A DNA stretch of 37,854 nt from Pseudomonadota bacterium (lineage in GTDB: Bacteria > Pseudomonadota > Gammaproteobacteria > Acidiferrobacterales > Acidiferrobacteraceae), in assembly GCA_021777335.1 (NCBI GenBank), contig JAJYDT010000019.1:1-37854 (forward strand). Direction: 5' to 3'. The translations under genes were made by a program, and so were the position numbers. Below are positions 25,895 to 33,618 of the stretch, in pieces; within the stretch, counting starts at the first letter, position 1, and each line of letters begins with the position of its first letter. Under the pieces are notes generated by a model. The model saw only the letters and a list, made by a program, of their open reading frames with translations, had not been told where the DNA came from and did no database searches.

Positions 25895-26401
25895 TTATGG
25901 GTCCGTGAACCCCGAAAATCCAGCTGCCGGCGTGCCTTCGGCACCGGCGAAGCACTGCTGTCGCCAGGCCTCGAACACGGCGACCGCGACCGCATTGGAG
26001 AGGTTCAGGCTGCGGTTACCTGGACGCATGGGCAGGGACAGCCGCCGATCCGCAGGGATCGCAGCGAGCACTGCGTCCGGCAGCCCCCGGGTTTCGGGCC
26101 CGAACAGCAAGGCATCGTCGGGGCCGTAGGACACCGTGGTATAGCAACGCCTCGCGTGCCGCGAGAAGGCGAGCAGACGTGCAGGGGATACGGAGGTTGC
26201 AAAGGCCGCGAGCGAGGGGTACGTGCTGACATCGGCAAACTCCCGGTAGTCGAGACCGGCACGCCTCAGTTTGGCGTCGTCAAGCGAGAAACCGAGCGGC
26301 CGGATGAGATGCAGGCAGGCCCCGGTGTTCGCGCAAAGACGCATGATATTGCCGGTATTAGGCGGGATCTCGGGTTCAAAAAGGACCACGTGCAGGCGCA
26401 T
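25895..26401 (-). CDS. trmL: tRNA (cytidine(34)-2'-O)-methyltransferase TrmL
   Basis: A SPOUT-class methyltransferase that 2'-O-methylates the wobble base of tRNA-Leu isoacceptors. The 168-residue protein is full length: LFEPEIPPNTGNIMRLCANTG at the N-terminus, then RPLGFSLDDAKLRRAGLDY, LLFGPETRGLP (knot and SAM binding), and the C-terminal RSLNLSNAVAVAVFEAWRQ typical of TrmL. The start is the ATG at 26401; no good ribosome site is seen. It is divergent from mshE, with only 79 bp between the two starts. Confidence 0.95.
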   Translation of the reverse strand: MRLHVVLFEPEIPPNTGNIMRLCANTGACLHLIRPLGFSLDDAKLRRAGLDYREFADVSTYPSLAAFATSVSPARLLAFSRHARRCYTTVSYGPDDALLFGPETRGLPDAVLAAIPADRRLSLPMRPGNRSLNLSNAVAVAVFEAWRQQCFAGAEGTPAAGFSGFTDP

Positions 26402-26420
26402 GAGCCGTTAAATTATCGCC

Positions 26421-26437
26421 TTGGTCTGCTTTTTGCT
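26421..26437 (+). promoter_or_regulatory. Candidate sigma54 (-24/-12) promoter of the pilus operon
   Basis: TTGGTCTGCTTTTTGCT has GG (26423-26424) and GC (26435-26436) separated by exactly 10 bases, with a strong TTTTTGCT -12 half. The -24 half matches TTGG but not CAC. The expected start site is near 26448, about 33 bases before the mshE ATG. A sigma54 activator is encoded nearby. Confidence 0.55.
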
Positions 26438-26460
26438 AGATTTTCAACTAGATTCCCTAG
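26436..26460. repeat. Three CTAG motifs in 25 bp within the mshE leader
   Basis: CTAG occurs at 26436-26439, 26448-26451 and 26457-26460; the first two lie in a CTAGATT direct repeat with a 12-bp period. They start on the -12 element and run past the expected transcription start. Confidence 0.5.
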
Positions 26461-26480
26461 TAGACCACTGCGAGAGTCCC

Positions 26481-28199
26481 ATGCCGCCCGCTAATGTACA
26501 GATCGTGAAACCGAAGAAGATTCGGATCGGCGATCTCCTGATCGAACACAAGATCATCTCCCGCGAACAGCTGGAGAGCGCGCTTGCGGACCAGCGCCAG
26601 AGCGGCCGCAAGCTTGGGCGTGTGCTGATCGAAAACGGCTTTCTCACCGAAGAGCAGCTGCTCACTTTCCTGTCGCGCCAGCTCAAGGTGCCCTACATCG
26701 ATCTTCGGCGCTATCAGTTCCAGCCCGAAGTGGTGCGCCAGATCCCGGAGACTCATGCCCGCCGGTACCGGGTGATTCTCCTCGAGGATGCCCAGGATGC
26801 ACCACTCATGGGGATGGCCGACCCCACGGATCTCTTCGCGTATGACGAGATGACACGGATACTCAAGCGGCCGCCGCGGATCGCCGTCGTCGGCGAGGCC
26901 GATCTTCTGAAGACAATCGACCTTGTCTATCGTCATACCGAGCAGATCAGCGGTCTTGCGGCTGAGCTCGAGCAGGAACTGTCGGCCTACGACGTCGACC
27001 TGACCGAACTTGCATCCACCGAGGGGCTGACCGACGCGCCTGTGGTGAAGCTTTTGCAGACGGTGTTCGAGGATGCGGTCCAGGTGAACGCCTCCGACGT
27101 CCATATCGAACCCGATGAGCGGGCCCTCAGGATCCGGTTTCGCTTGGACGGTGAACTGCGCGTTCAGACCACTGCGGATCGCCGGATCGCCGCGGCACTG
27201 GTATCGCGCCTCAAGCTCATGGCCGGTCTTGACATCTCGGAGCGGCGTCTGCCACAGGATGGCCGCTGCAATGTCCGGGTACACGACCAGCATGTCGACG
27301 TGCGTCTTTCGACAATGCCGGTTCAGCACGGCGAGTCGGTGGTGATGCGGCTCCTGAACCAGGCCTCCGGCCTGCTCGATCTGGAAAGGCTCGGGATGCC
27401 CGAGACCCCACTCGCGCGCTTTCGCGAGGTGCTCCGGGCGCCATATGGCATGGTGCTCGTCACAGGTCCGACTGGCTCAGGCAAGACCACGACACTTTAT
27501 GGCGCGCTCAAGACGCTGAACAGCGAGGCAGTCAAGATCGTCACGGTCGAGGATCCGGTTGAGTACCGGCTTCCCGGCATCAACCAGGTGCAGATCAATC
27601 CGAAGATCGAACTCACTTTTGCCCGCGCCCTGCGTTCGATCCTGCGTCAGGACCCGGACATCATCCTGGTCGGCGAGATGCGTGATCGTGAGACCGTCGA
27701 GATCGGGCTGCGTGCCGCCATGACCGGGCATCTGGTGTTGTCCACTTTGCACACCAACGACGCGATCTCCACGGCGCTGCGGCTCATGGATATGGGTGCG
27801 CCGTCCTACATGCTGGCCGCGTCGTTGCGGGCGATCGTGTCGCAGCGGCTCGTGCGGCGTATCTGCGAGTCCTGCTCCGAGCCGGATCAGCCCGACCCGG
27901 GGATGGTGGCGCTTGCCAAGGCGGAGCTCGGCGATGCGCCGCTCAATTTCCGGCGCGGGCGCGGCTGCGCTTTTTGCCATCATACCGGTTACCAGGGACG
28001 TATCGGCGTGTTCGAGTTCCTCGAGACGAGCAGCAGGCTTATCGAGGCGCTGCACACGGGCGATCCACAGCGTTTCGCGGAGACCGCGCGCCAGCAGCCG
28101 GGGTATCAGAGTTTGCGGCGCGCCGCGATCGCGCTGGCGGCGGAAGGTCTCACGACCATGGAACAGGCCGCGAGAGTTTCATTCACCGTCGAGGAATGA
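26481..28199 (+). CDS. mshE: MSHA-type pilus assembly ATPase with c-di-GMP-binding N-domain
   Basis: The extension motor of the pilus, a cytosolic GspE/PilB-family hexameric ATPase of 572 residues. The N-terminal MshEN region holds two tandem copies of the family's 24-residue motif (about 15-38, RIGDLLIEHKIIS..., and 44-67, KLGRVLIENGFLT...), the element that binds c-di-GMP in Vibrio MshE. Deviations: K24 where Gly is usual in copy 1, and K44 for the first Arg in copy 2. The ATPase core has Walker A GPTGSGKTT, Asp box EDPVEYRLPGINQVQ, Walker B ILVGEMRDRET and the His box STLHTNDA, then a zinc tetracysteine (CESC ... CAFC). I chose ATG 26481; the open frame starts at 26421, overlapping the promoter match. 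Confidence 0.93.
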   Translation: MPPANVQIVKPKKIRIGDLLIEHKIISREQLESALADQRQSGRKLGRVLIENGFLTEEQLLTFLSRQLKVPYIDLRRYQFQPEVVRQIPETHARRYRVILLEDAQDAPLMGMADPTDLFAYDEMTRILKRPPRIAVVGEADLLKTIDLVYRHTEQISGLAAELEQELSAYDVDLTELASTEGLTDAPVVKLLQTVFEDAVQVNASDVHIEPDERALRIRFRLDGELRVQTTADRRIAAALVSRLKLMAGLDISERRLPQDGRCNVRVHDQHVDVRLSTMPVQHGESVVMRLLNQASGLLDLERLGMPETPLARFREVLRAPYGMVLVTGPTGSGKTTTLYGALKTLNSEAVKIVTVEDPVEYRLPGINQVQINPKIELTFARALRSILRQDPDIILVGEMRDRETVEIGLRAAMTGHLVLSTLHTNDAISTALRLMDMGAPSYMLAASLRAIVSQRLVRRICESCSEPDQPDPGMVALAKAELGDAPLNFRRGRGCAFCHHTGYQGRIGVFEFLETSSRLIEALHTGDPQRFAETARQQPGYQSLRRAAIALAAEGLTTMEQAARVSFTVEE

Positions 28200-28205
28200 C
28201 CATCT

Positions 28206-29435
28206 ATGCCTGCGTTCCAGTATAAGGGTCGCAACGGCCGCGGTGAGGCTGTGTCCGGACGGATCGAGGCGGCAAGCCCCGATGCCGTTGCGGACCAGCT
28301 CCTGAACAGTGGCGTTACGCCGATTGATATCACCGCCGCGGGCGCAGGTGAGGACGTCGTCGAGGCCATGCGCCGGTATCTGGGTGGCCAGCAGGTAACG
28401 ATTGACGAACTGTCGCTGTTCTGCCGGCAGATGTATACGCTGTCGAAATCCGGTGTGCCGATCATGCAGGCGCTGCGCGGACTGCGCGCGAGCGCCCAGA
28501 ATCCGCGGCTTGGCGATGTGATCCGCCAGCTCGGAGACAGCCTGGACGCGGGCACGGATCTCACGACGGCGCTCAAGCGTCATCCCAAGGTGTTTCCGCC
28601 GCTGTTCGTCAGTCTCGTGCAGGTCGGTGAGACCACGGGACGTCTCGAGCAGGCGTTCCTGCAGCTATCGAGCTATCTCGATATCGAGAAGACAACCCGG
28701 CTGCGGATCAAGTCCGCGATGCGCTACCCGACATTTGTCCTTGTCGCGATCGTTGTGGCGGTGGCGGTCATCAATATCTTCGTGATCCCGGCGTTCAGCC
28801 GCATGTATGCAAGCTTTCACGCGCAACTGCCGCTTGCGACCAGGATCCTGATCGCGACCTCGCGCTTCACCATCACCTACGGCTGGATGATCCTTGCGGT
28901 GCTCATCGCGCTCGTGGTCGGTGTGCGGATCTATGTCGGGACTGAGGCCGGGCGCTACCGTTGGCACAAACTCAAGCTCCATCTGCCGGTGGTCGGCAGC
29001 ATCATCTACCAGGCGATGCTCGGGAGGTTCGCGCGCTCGCTTGCACTGACGGTGGTCTCCGGGGTGCCGCTGATCCAGGGGATGACCGTGGTGAGCCGCG
29101 CGGTCGACAACGACTTCGTGGCATCGCGCATCCTGCAGATGCGCGATGGCATTGAGCGTGGCGAAAGCATTACGCGCACGGCGGCCGCGACCGGGATGTT
29201 CTCTCCGCTCGTGCTGCAGATGATCGGTGTCGGCGAAGAGGCAGGTGCCGTGGATGCCCTGATGAACGATGTCGGCGAATACTACGAACGCACGGTTGAC
29301 TACGAACTCGAAAATCTGACGGCGACGATCGAGCCGATCCTGATCGTCGCGATGGGGGGGCTCGTTTTGGTGCTGGCGCTTGGCGTGTTTCTGCCCATGT
29401 GGGACCTTGCCCGTGCTGCCGGCGCTGGTCGCTGA
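28206..29435 (+). CDS. mshG: Pilus inner-membrane platform protein, MshG/GspF family
   Basis: A 409-residue platform protein. Two homologous T2SSF cytosolic helical domains (about 70-190 and 270-395) are each followed by membrane segments; TMs are seen at about 175-198, 222-245 and 380-403. Typical sequences are FCRQMYTLSKSGVPIMQAL, LVQVGETTGRLEQ and the matching second-domain MIGVGEEAGAVDAL. A GAGGAA ribosome site lies at the end of mshE, six bases upstream of which the ATG follows after a short gap. Its position directly after mshE matches other msh/gsp loci. Confidence 0.93.
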   Translation: MPAFQYKGRNGRGEAVSGRIEAASPDAVADQLLNSGVTPIDITAAGAGEDVVEAMRRYLGGQQVTIDELSLFCRQMYTLSKSGVPIMQALRGLRASAQNPRLGDVIRQLGDSLDAGTDLTTALKRHPKVFPPLFVSLVQVGETTGRLEQAFLQLSSYLDIEKTTRLRIKSAMRYPTFVLVAIVVAVAVINIFVIPAFSRMYASFHAQLPLATRILIATSRFTITYGWMILAVLIALVVGVRIYVGTEAGRYRWHKLKLHLPVVGSIIYQAMLGRFARSLALTVVSGVPLIQGMTVVSRAVDNDFVASRILQMRDGIERGESITRTAAATGMFSPLVLQMIGVGEEAGAVDALMNDVGEYYERTVDYELENLTATIEPILIVAMGGLVLVLALGVFLPMWDLARAAGAGR

Positions 29436-29463
29436 AACTGGACAACCGGGTGAATCGTTGCCT

Positions 29464-30033
29464 ATGTTCCCTCAGAGAGGGCCAGACAGGGGCCCCGCCC
29501 GCGCGCGCAGCGACACACACGTGACGCGCCATGTCACCGGCCGCATCGTGCTGACGTACCTGGAGTTCGTTGCCGTGCTGCTGCTGATCGCGCTGCTGCT
29601 CGGAGTCGCCGCAGAGCGGCTGTGGCGCCTGACATCGATCGCCGAGCATGTGGCCATGGACAACGTGTTGGGCGATATCCGCAGCGCACTTGGCATAAAA
29701 GTTGCTGAGTATGTCGCGAGAGACGATGTGCGCGGGTTGAAGGGATTTGCCGGCAGCAATCCCATGCGGCTGATGGCAGAGGTCCCGCGCAATTATGTCG
29801 GGGTGCGGCAGGGCCCCGCGGGAGTCCGGGGCGGGCAGTGGTACTTCAACGCCCACGACCGGTATCTCGTGTATGTGGTGCGCAGCCGGGGCGAATTCGA
29901 AACGCCTCTGCGGTCGCCGAAGCGTGCGCGGTTTGCCGTCGTCCTGGTGTACGGGCAGGACGGTGCGTTGGGACAGCATCGGATTGCGGGTTTGCGTCTT
30001 AAGGCCGTCGAGCCTTATCACTGGAGACGTTGA
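29464..30033 (+). CDS. MshF-like/degenerate prepilin-like membrane protein
   Basis: A 189-residue protein between mshG and mshA, the place of mshF/mshB in Vibrio. One N-terminal membrane segment (TYLEFVAVLLLIALLLGV, about residues 32-50) carries a Glu at the position of the prepilin E5 when aligned with the GFTLIE core, but the residue expected to be the cleavage Gly is replaced. So it has pilin-like topology but probably is not processed by prepilin peptidase. The periplasmic part (about 51-189) has mixed strands (GQWYFNAHDRYLVYVVRS, RFAVVLVYGQD). Start is uncertain: ATG 29464 has no strong ribosome site and a GTG lies at 29521. MshF assignment is by position only. Confidence 0.55.
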   Translation: MFPQRGPDRGPARARSDTHVTRHVTGRIVLTYLEFVAVLLLIALLLGVAAERLWRLTSIAEHVAMDNVLGDIRSALGIKVAEYVARDDVRGLKGFAGSNPMRLMAEVPRNYVGVRQGPAGVRGGQWYFNAHDRYLVYVVRSRGEFETPLRSPKRARFAVVLVYGQDGALGQHRIAGLRLKAVEPYHWRR

Positions 30034-30126
30034 GCAGGTGTGCAAGGGGACGAGCGGGAGGGGAATGCTCCGCAGATCCAAGTCAGGAAGGTCGAAGTAA
30101 CGGTCATCTACGTGGAGAACGAGTTT

Positions 30127-30561
30127 ATGAACAGACAGTCTGGTTTCACCCTGATCGAACTGGTGCTGGTGATTGTCATCATCGGTATCCTGGCGGCTAC
30201 CGCGTTGCCCCGGTTCGTGAATCTGAGCAACGACGCACGGGTTGCCGCGGTAGAAGGTCTCTCGGGCAGTCTGCGCAGTGCCGGTGATCTGGCGCACGCG
30301 ACCCAGCTTGCCGAGAACCTGAGTTCGAGCACCTCGGTGACCATGGACGGCGTTACCGTCACCATGGCAAACGGCTACCCGACGGCGGATGCGAACGGGA
30401 TCCAGAACGCGATCACCGACTTCACCAACTTCACGCCGACCAGTACCGGCTCCACCGGGACCGACAGTTTCGTCCCGAACGGTGCCAGCAACTCCGCATC
30501 CTGCTACGCGCAGTATGCGAATGCGGGCGGGGTTGTTACCTTCCAGTCGACCGGCTGCTGA
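30127..30561 (+). CDS. mshA: Major type IV pilin, MshA-like
   Basis: The structural subunit of the pilus, 144 residues. A short leader MNRQSG is cut before F7 by a PilD-type peptidase (G|FTLIE), leaving E11 as the conserved E5 of mature pilin. The hydrophobic spine ([19 protein letters not shown]) and the following [11 protein letters not shown] helix match MshA proteins. The C-terminal globular part is rich in Thr, Ser, Asn and Gly and has a D-loop Cys pair (C126, C144). Many Ser/Thr in the 100-125 stretch could be O-glycosylated by the ligase encoded next; that is inference. GGAG lies nine bases before the ATG. It has its own 5' gap (94 bp) and a 3' stem-loop. Confidence 0.92.
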   Translation: MNRQSGFTLIELVLVIVIIGILAATALPRFVNLSNDARVAAVEGLSGSLRSAGDLAHATQLAENLSSSTSVTMDGVTVTMANGYPTADANGIQNAITDFTNFTPTSTGSTGTDSFVPNGASNSASCYAQYANAGGVVTFQSTGC

Positions 30562-30572
30562 TCGATGGCGGA

Positions 30573-30599
30573 CGGAAGGAGGACCCTGTCCTCCTTCCG
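30573..30599 (+). terminator. 12-bp perfect stem-loop after mshA, without U-run
   Basis: Arms CGGAAGGAGGAC (30573-30584) and GTCCTCCTTCCG (30588-30599) pair perfectly around a CCT loop, 11 bp after the mshA stop. No T-run follows, so it is more likely a 3'-end stabiliser or partial terminator that lets mshA RNA accumulate over the downstream genes. It also buries an AGGAGG-like sequence. Confidence 0.55.
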
Positions 30600-30623
30600 G
30601 TTCAGCCGTCCCGGGAGGGGCCT

Positions 30624-32588
30624 GTGCACACCCGGTTCCTAGACCACCGGCCGCCGCTGACCGCGCTGGCCGTCATAGGCGCCCTCGTGGCGTCGCTCTT
30701 TTTTCACGGACGCTGGCTCGGATTCCTGAGCCTTACCCTTGCCTTCGAGATCCTCGCGCTCCTGGCGGTAGCCTGGCGTGCCGATGGCCGCTTTTCGATC
30801 CCGGTCAGCGCGCTGACGCTGTTCATCTCGCTCTTCTGGGCGTGGCTTGCGCTGACACTCCTGTGGACCCCGGTACCGGCCACGAGCGGACTCAATTTCT
30901 GGTGGCTTGGCTCGCTGCCGCTCATCTACTGGGTCTCCCTCCTCACCTCGGATGCGGAGGCTTATTGGCGATTCGTGTTTTCCGTCACGGGCGTCATCGC
31001 CGTCCTGCTCGCCGTGGTCGCGCTCTACCAGTATTTTCATCTGCATGCGTTGCCCCGGTCGGTGTTCCTCTACACGAACTCGCAGGATGCGTTTCTCAAC
31101 CTGGTGACGCTCCCGCTGTGCGCTTATCTCCTCAAGGCGGTTGCCGCGCGCCACCGCATTCGTGCCGCCGCGCTCAGCGCGGCCGTGGGCCTGCTGATCT
31201 TCGTGGTGGCGTTGACAGGTGAACGCGCACCGGCGATTACCCTCATCGTCGGGTTTCTGGTACTCGCCGTTGTCGTCCGCAGTCTCGTGCCCCGTGCAGC
31301 GCTCGGCTTGCCGTTCGCACTGGCGTTCGCGGCCTATGGGCTCGCCGGCATCACAGCCCACAGCGAGGCCGTAGGCCGGCTCGCCACTCTGGCGCACCCT
31401 GCTCAGGCGGCAGCGACCCGCGTCGTGATCTGGCGCGGGGCGGTAGCGTTGCTTGCGCATGCGCCCTGGCATGGGATCGGTCTTGGCCTGTTCTCGCTTG
31501 CCTATCCCCCTTACCGCCACGCTGGCGACACCAGCGCCGGGTTTTTCGTGCACGATGACTACCTCCAGATCGCGATCGAGGCGGGCTGGGTCGGGTTGCT
31601 CCTCTTCCTCGCGGTACTGGGTTCAGTGGCGGTGACATTTGTCCAGGGTCTGCCGGCGCGCGGAGAGGATGACGGGAAGCGTATCGAGATGGCCGGACTC
31701 TTCGGCGCACTGCTCACGGTCGCGGTCCACAGCCTTGTCGATTTCAATTTCTATATCCCTTCCATCCTGGTGCTCTCGGGGCTGATACTGGGCCGCCTGC
31801 ATGTGCTTAGTCTGCGCCCGGCAGCGCGGCGGATCGGGTTCTCGCTGCGTCCGGCGCTGAGCCGCGGCGGCTACCGCAGCATCCTTATGCTGCTGGCGCT
31901 GATCCCGCTCCTAGATTTTTCCGCCGTGGCGCTTGCGGACCACGAATATCGCGTCGGTCTTGCCGCGGCCGCACGCGGCGACTGGCTTGCCTCGGACCGC
32001 GCGCTCGCCCATGCCGAACGGCTGTTCCCCGATTCGGACACGGTGCGCATGACCCGCGCTGATCTCTATCGGCACCTGCTCCTCTATCTGCCGCGGAACG
32101 CGCAGCACGAACGTACGCATGTCTATCATCTGGCCAAGCACCTGCTGCGCAGAGCGGCCGCCCTGAACCCGCTGCGTCCCGAGACCCCATGGCTTCAGGG
32201 TGAACTCGATGCCGAACATCCCAGTCTCACCGGGGCGCATTGGCAGCGCCGGGCGCTTGCCTGCTACCACCGGGCGCTCGCGCTTGACCCGCGCTTTTAT
32301 CCGGCGCGGTTCGATATCGCGGAACTCCTCCTGCACCAGCAGCGTCCAGTGCCGGCGCTGGCGACACTGACCGCCGGGCTGCCGTACTGGTATCCCGCAC
32401 AACCGAAGATACTGCCCTATTACGGCCTGAGCGCAGCGCTTTTGCGTGCGCAAGGCCACCCCGTGGAGGCGGCCCGGGTGTCGCAAAGAGCCGAGGCGAT
32501 CGAGCGAGCGTTTCCCGACAATGCCATGAGCCGCAAGGTCGCGCTCCTCGCCGAGACGCCGAATGCGCGTGGCTGGGACGTGCCATGA
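30624..32588 (+). CDS. O-ligase family membrane protein (WaaL/PglL-type) with TPR-like tail
   Basis: A 654-residue inner-membrane protein starting at GTG with a GGGAGGGG ribosome site. About 11-12 TMs fill residues 10-440. The Wzy_C/O-antigen-ligase signature lies in a large periplasmic loop: ERAP near 200, HDDYLQIAIEAGWVG from H310, and HSLVDFNFYIPS from H369. The last 200 residues are hydrophilic, with helical TPR-like repeats (LAHAERLFPDSDTVR, CYHRALALDPRFYPARFDIAELLL). This layout is shared by WaaL ligases and by PglL/TfpO protein O-oligosaccharyltransferases. Lying between the pilin and pseudopilin genes, it most likely glycosylates MshA or a minor pilin; that is inference from position. 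Its stop overlaps the next ATG (ATGA). Confidence 0.8.
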   Translation: MHTRFLDHRPPLTALAVIGALVASLFFHGRWLGFLSLTLAFEILALLAVAWRADGRFSIPVSALTLFISLFWAWLALTLLWTPVPATSGLNFWWLGSLPLIYWVSLLTSDAEAYWRFVFSVTGVIAVLLAVVALYQYFHLHALPRSVFLYTNSQDAFLNLVTLPLCAYLLKAVAARHRIRAAALSAAVGLLIFVVALTGERAPAITLIVGFLVLAVVVRSLVPRAALGLPFALAFAAYGLAGITAHSEAVGRLATLAHPAQAAATRVVIWRGAVALLAHAPWHGIGLGLFSLAYPPYRHAGDTSAGFFVHDDYLQIAIEAGWVGLLLFLAVLGSVAVTFVQGLPARGEDDGKRIEMAGLFGALLTVAVHSLVDFNFYIPSILVLSGLILGRLHVLSLRPAARRIGFSLRPALSRGGYRSILMLLALIPLLDFSAVALADHEYRVGLAAAARGDWLASDRALAHAERLFPDSDTVRMTRADLYRHLLLYLPRNAQHERTHVYHLAKHLLRRAAALNPLRPETPWLQGELDAEHPSLTGAHWQRRALACYHRALALDPRFYPARFDIAELLLHQQRPVPALATLTAGLPYWYPAQPKILPYYGLSAALLRAQGHPVEAARVSQRAEAIERAFPDNAMSRKVALLAETPNARGWDVP

Positions 32589-33085
32589 GTACGCCCGCGC
32601 GGTCAACGATCGCGTCACGGCCACGCCCGCAGGGCGGTTTCACGCTCGTCGAGCTCGTGATCGTGATCATGCTTGCGGGGATCCTGGCCGTCGCCGCGAT
32701 GGACCGGCTGCCCGGGGCGGGTCTGAGTCTCGGGGCGCAGGCTGACCAAGTGGCGTCTGACGTGCGCCTTGTGCAGTCGCTCGAGCTGACCCGGGGCGTC
32801 TCGTATTGCCTCAACGTCATGCCGAGCGGCTACCAGATCACGGATCAGGGGTGCACCACCCCCATTGTCAATCCGGCAACCGGTGCAACCACCACGGACT
32901 TTGGTCCGGGGATCACGGCAGGCACGAATTTCACCAATGGTTACGTGGCCTTCAGGGGGCCGGGTGTGCCCTATGCCTCCCAGACCACGGCGCTCGCGGC
33001 ACCCGGTGTCATCACGTTGAGCGCCGGCGGCGCGTCTGCCACGGTATCGATCGCGCCGCAGACCGGCTATGTGAGCGTGCAATGA
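32585..33085 (+). CDS. Minor pseudopilin, MshC/GspH-like
   Basis: A 166-residue prepilin. The leader ends at G18|F19 (QGGFTLVE), with E23 as the mature E5 residue, followed by the hydrophobic spine LVIVIMLAGILAVAAMDRL. The rest is beta-rich and Thr/Gly-rich with a Cys pair about 17 residues apart (SYCLNV, DQGCTT). It overlaps both neighbours by 4 bp. Position after the pilin and the GspH-like body suggest MshC or MshD; I cannot separate them with certainty. Confidence 0.8.
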   Translation: MSTPARSTIASRPRPQGGFTLVELVIVIMLAGILAVAAMDRLPGAGLSLGAQADQVASDVRLVQSLELTRGVSYCLNVMPSGYQITDQGCTTPIVNPATGATTTDFGPGITAGTNFTNGYVAFRGPGVPYASQTTALAAPGVITLSAGGASATVSIAPQTGYVSVQ

Positions 33086-33618
33086 GCCCCGGCGTTTCCG
33101 ACCACTCAGGTCTTGCCCGCGGGCACCGTGGCTTCACCCTGATCGAAATGGTGGTGGTGATCATCATCCTCGGCATCATCGCCGGGCTTGGTGCCCTGAT
33201 TCTGCGGGGAGGTTTCAACTCTTATTTCGCGGAACGGGACATCAGCGCCGCCGATGGCCAGGCGCAGACCGCACTCGCGCGCATGACGCGCGAACTGCGC
33301 ACGGTGCGCACCGCTTCGACCGCAGATCTGCCCGTCATGACCTCGACCAGCATGACATTTGTCGATTTTGCGGGAGACACGATCGCGTACACGTATGACG
33401 CAGTCCCGCAGACGATCACCCGGAGCGAGAATGGCGGGGCCGCACAGACGCTGGCCGATCACGTCAGCGCCGCGAGCTTTTCATACTGGCAGTCGGATGC
33501 GCAGACCGCGGCGACCGGTCCCGGAAATGTTTACTACATCACCATCCAGATGACCGTCACGGAGGGGATCTCGTCGCTCACGTACCGCGTCACCGTGCAT
33601 CCGAGGGACTTCTCATGA
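33082..33618 (+). CDS. Minor pseudopilin, MshO/PilW-like
   Basis: A 178-residue prepilin, leader cut at G17|F18 (HRGFTLIE) with E22, followed by MVVVIIILGIIAGLGALIL. The body begins with an amphipathic helix (AQTALARMTRELRTVRTA) typical of MshO/PilW/GspJ proteins and continues with strands such as SMTFVDFAGDTIAYTYD. No Cys. The ATG overlaps the preceding stop (ATGA), and its own stop overlaps the start of the propeller pilin. Confidence 0.83.
   Translation: MSPGVSDHSGLARGHRGFTLIEMVVVIIILGIIAGLGALILRGGFNSYFAERDISAADGQAQTALARMTRELRTVRTASTADLPVMTSTSMTFVDFAGDTIAYTYDAVPQTITRSENGGAAQTLADHVSAASFSYWQSDAQTAATGPGNVYYITIQMTVTEGISSLTYRVTVHPRDFS

Noticed and set aside
30059-30074. GG-N10-GC spacing upstream of mshA as a third sigma54 promoter
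   Set aside because: Only the GG and GC dinucleotides match; the TGGCAC and TTGC contexts are absent.
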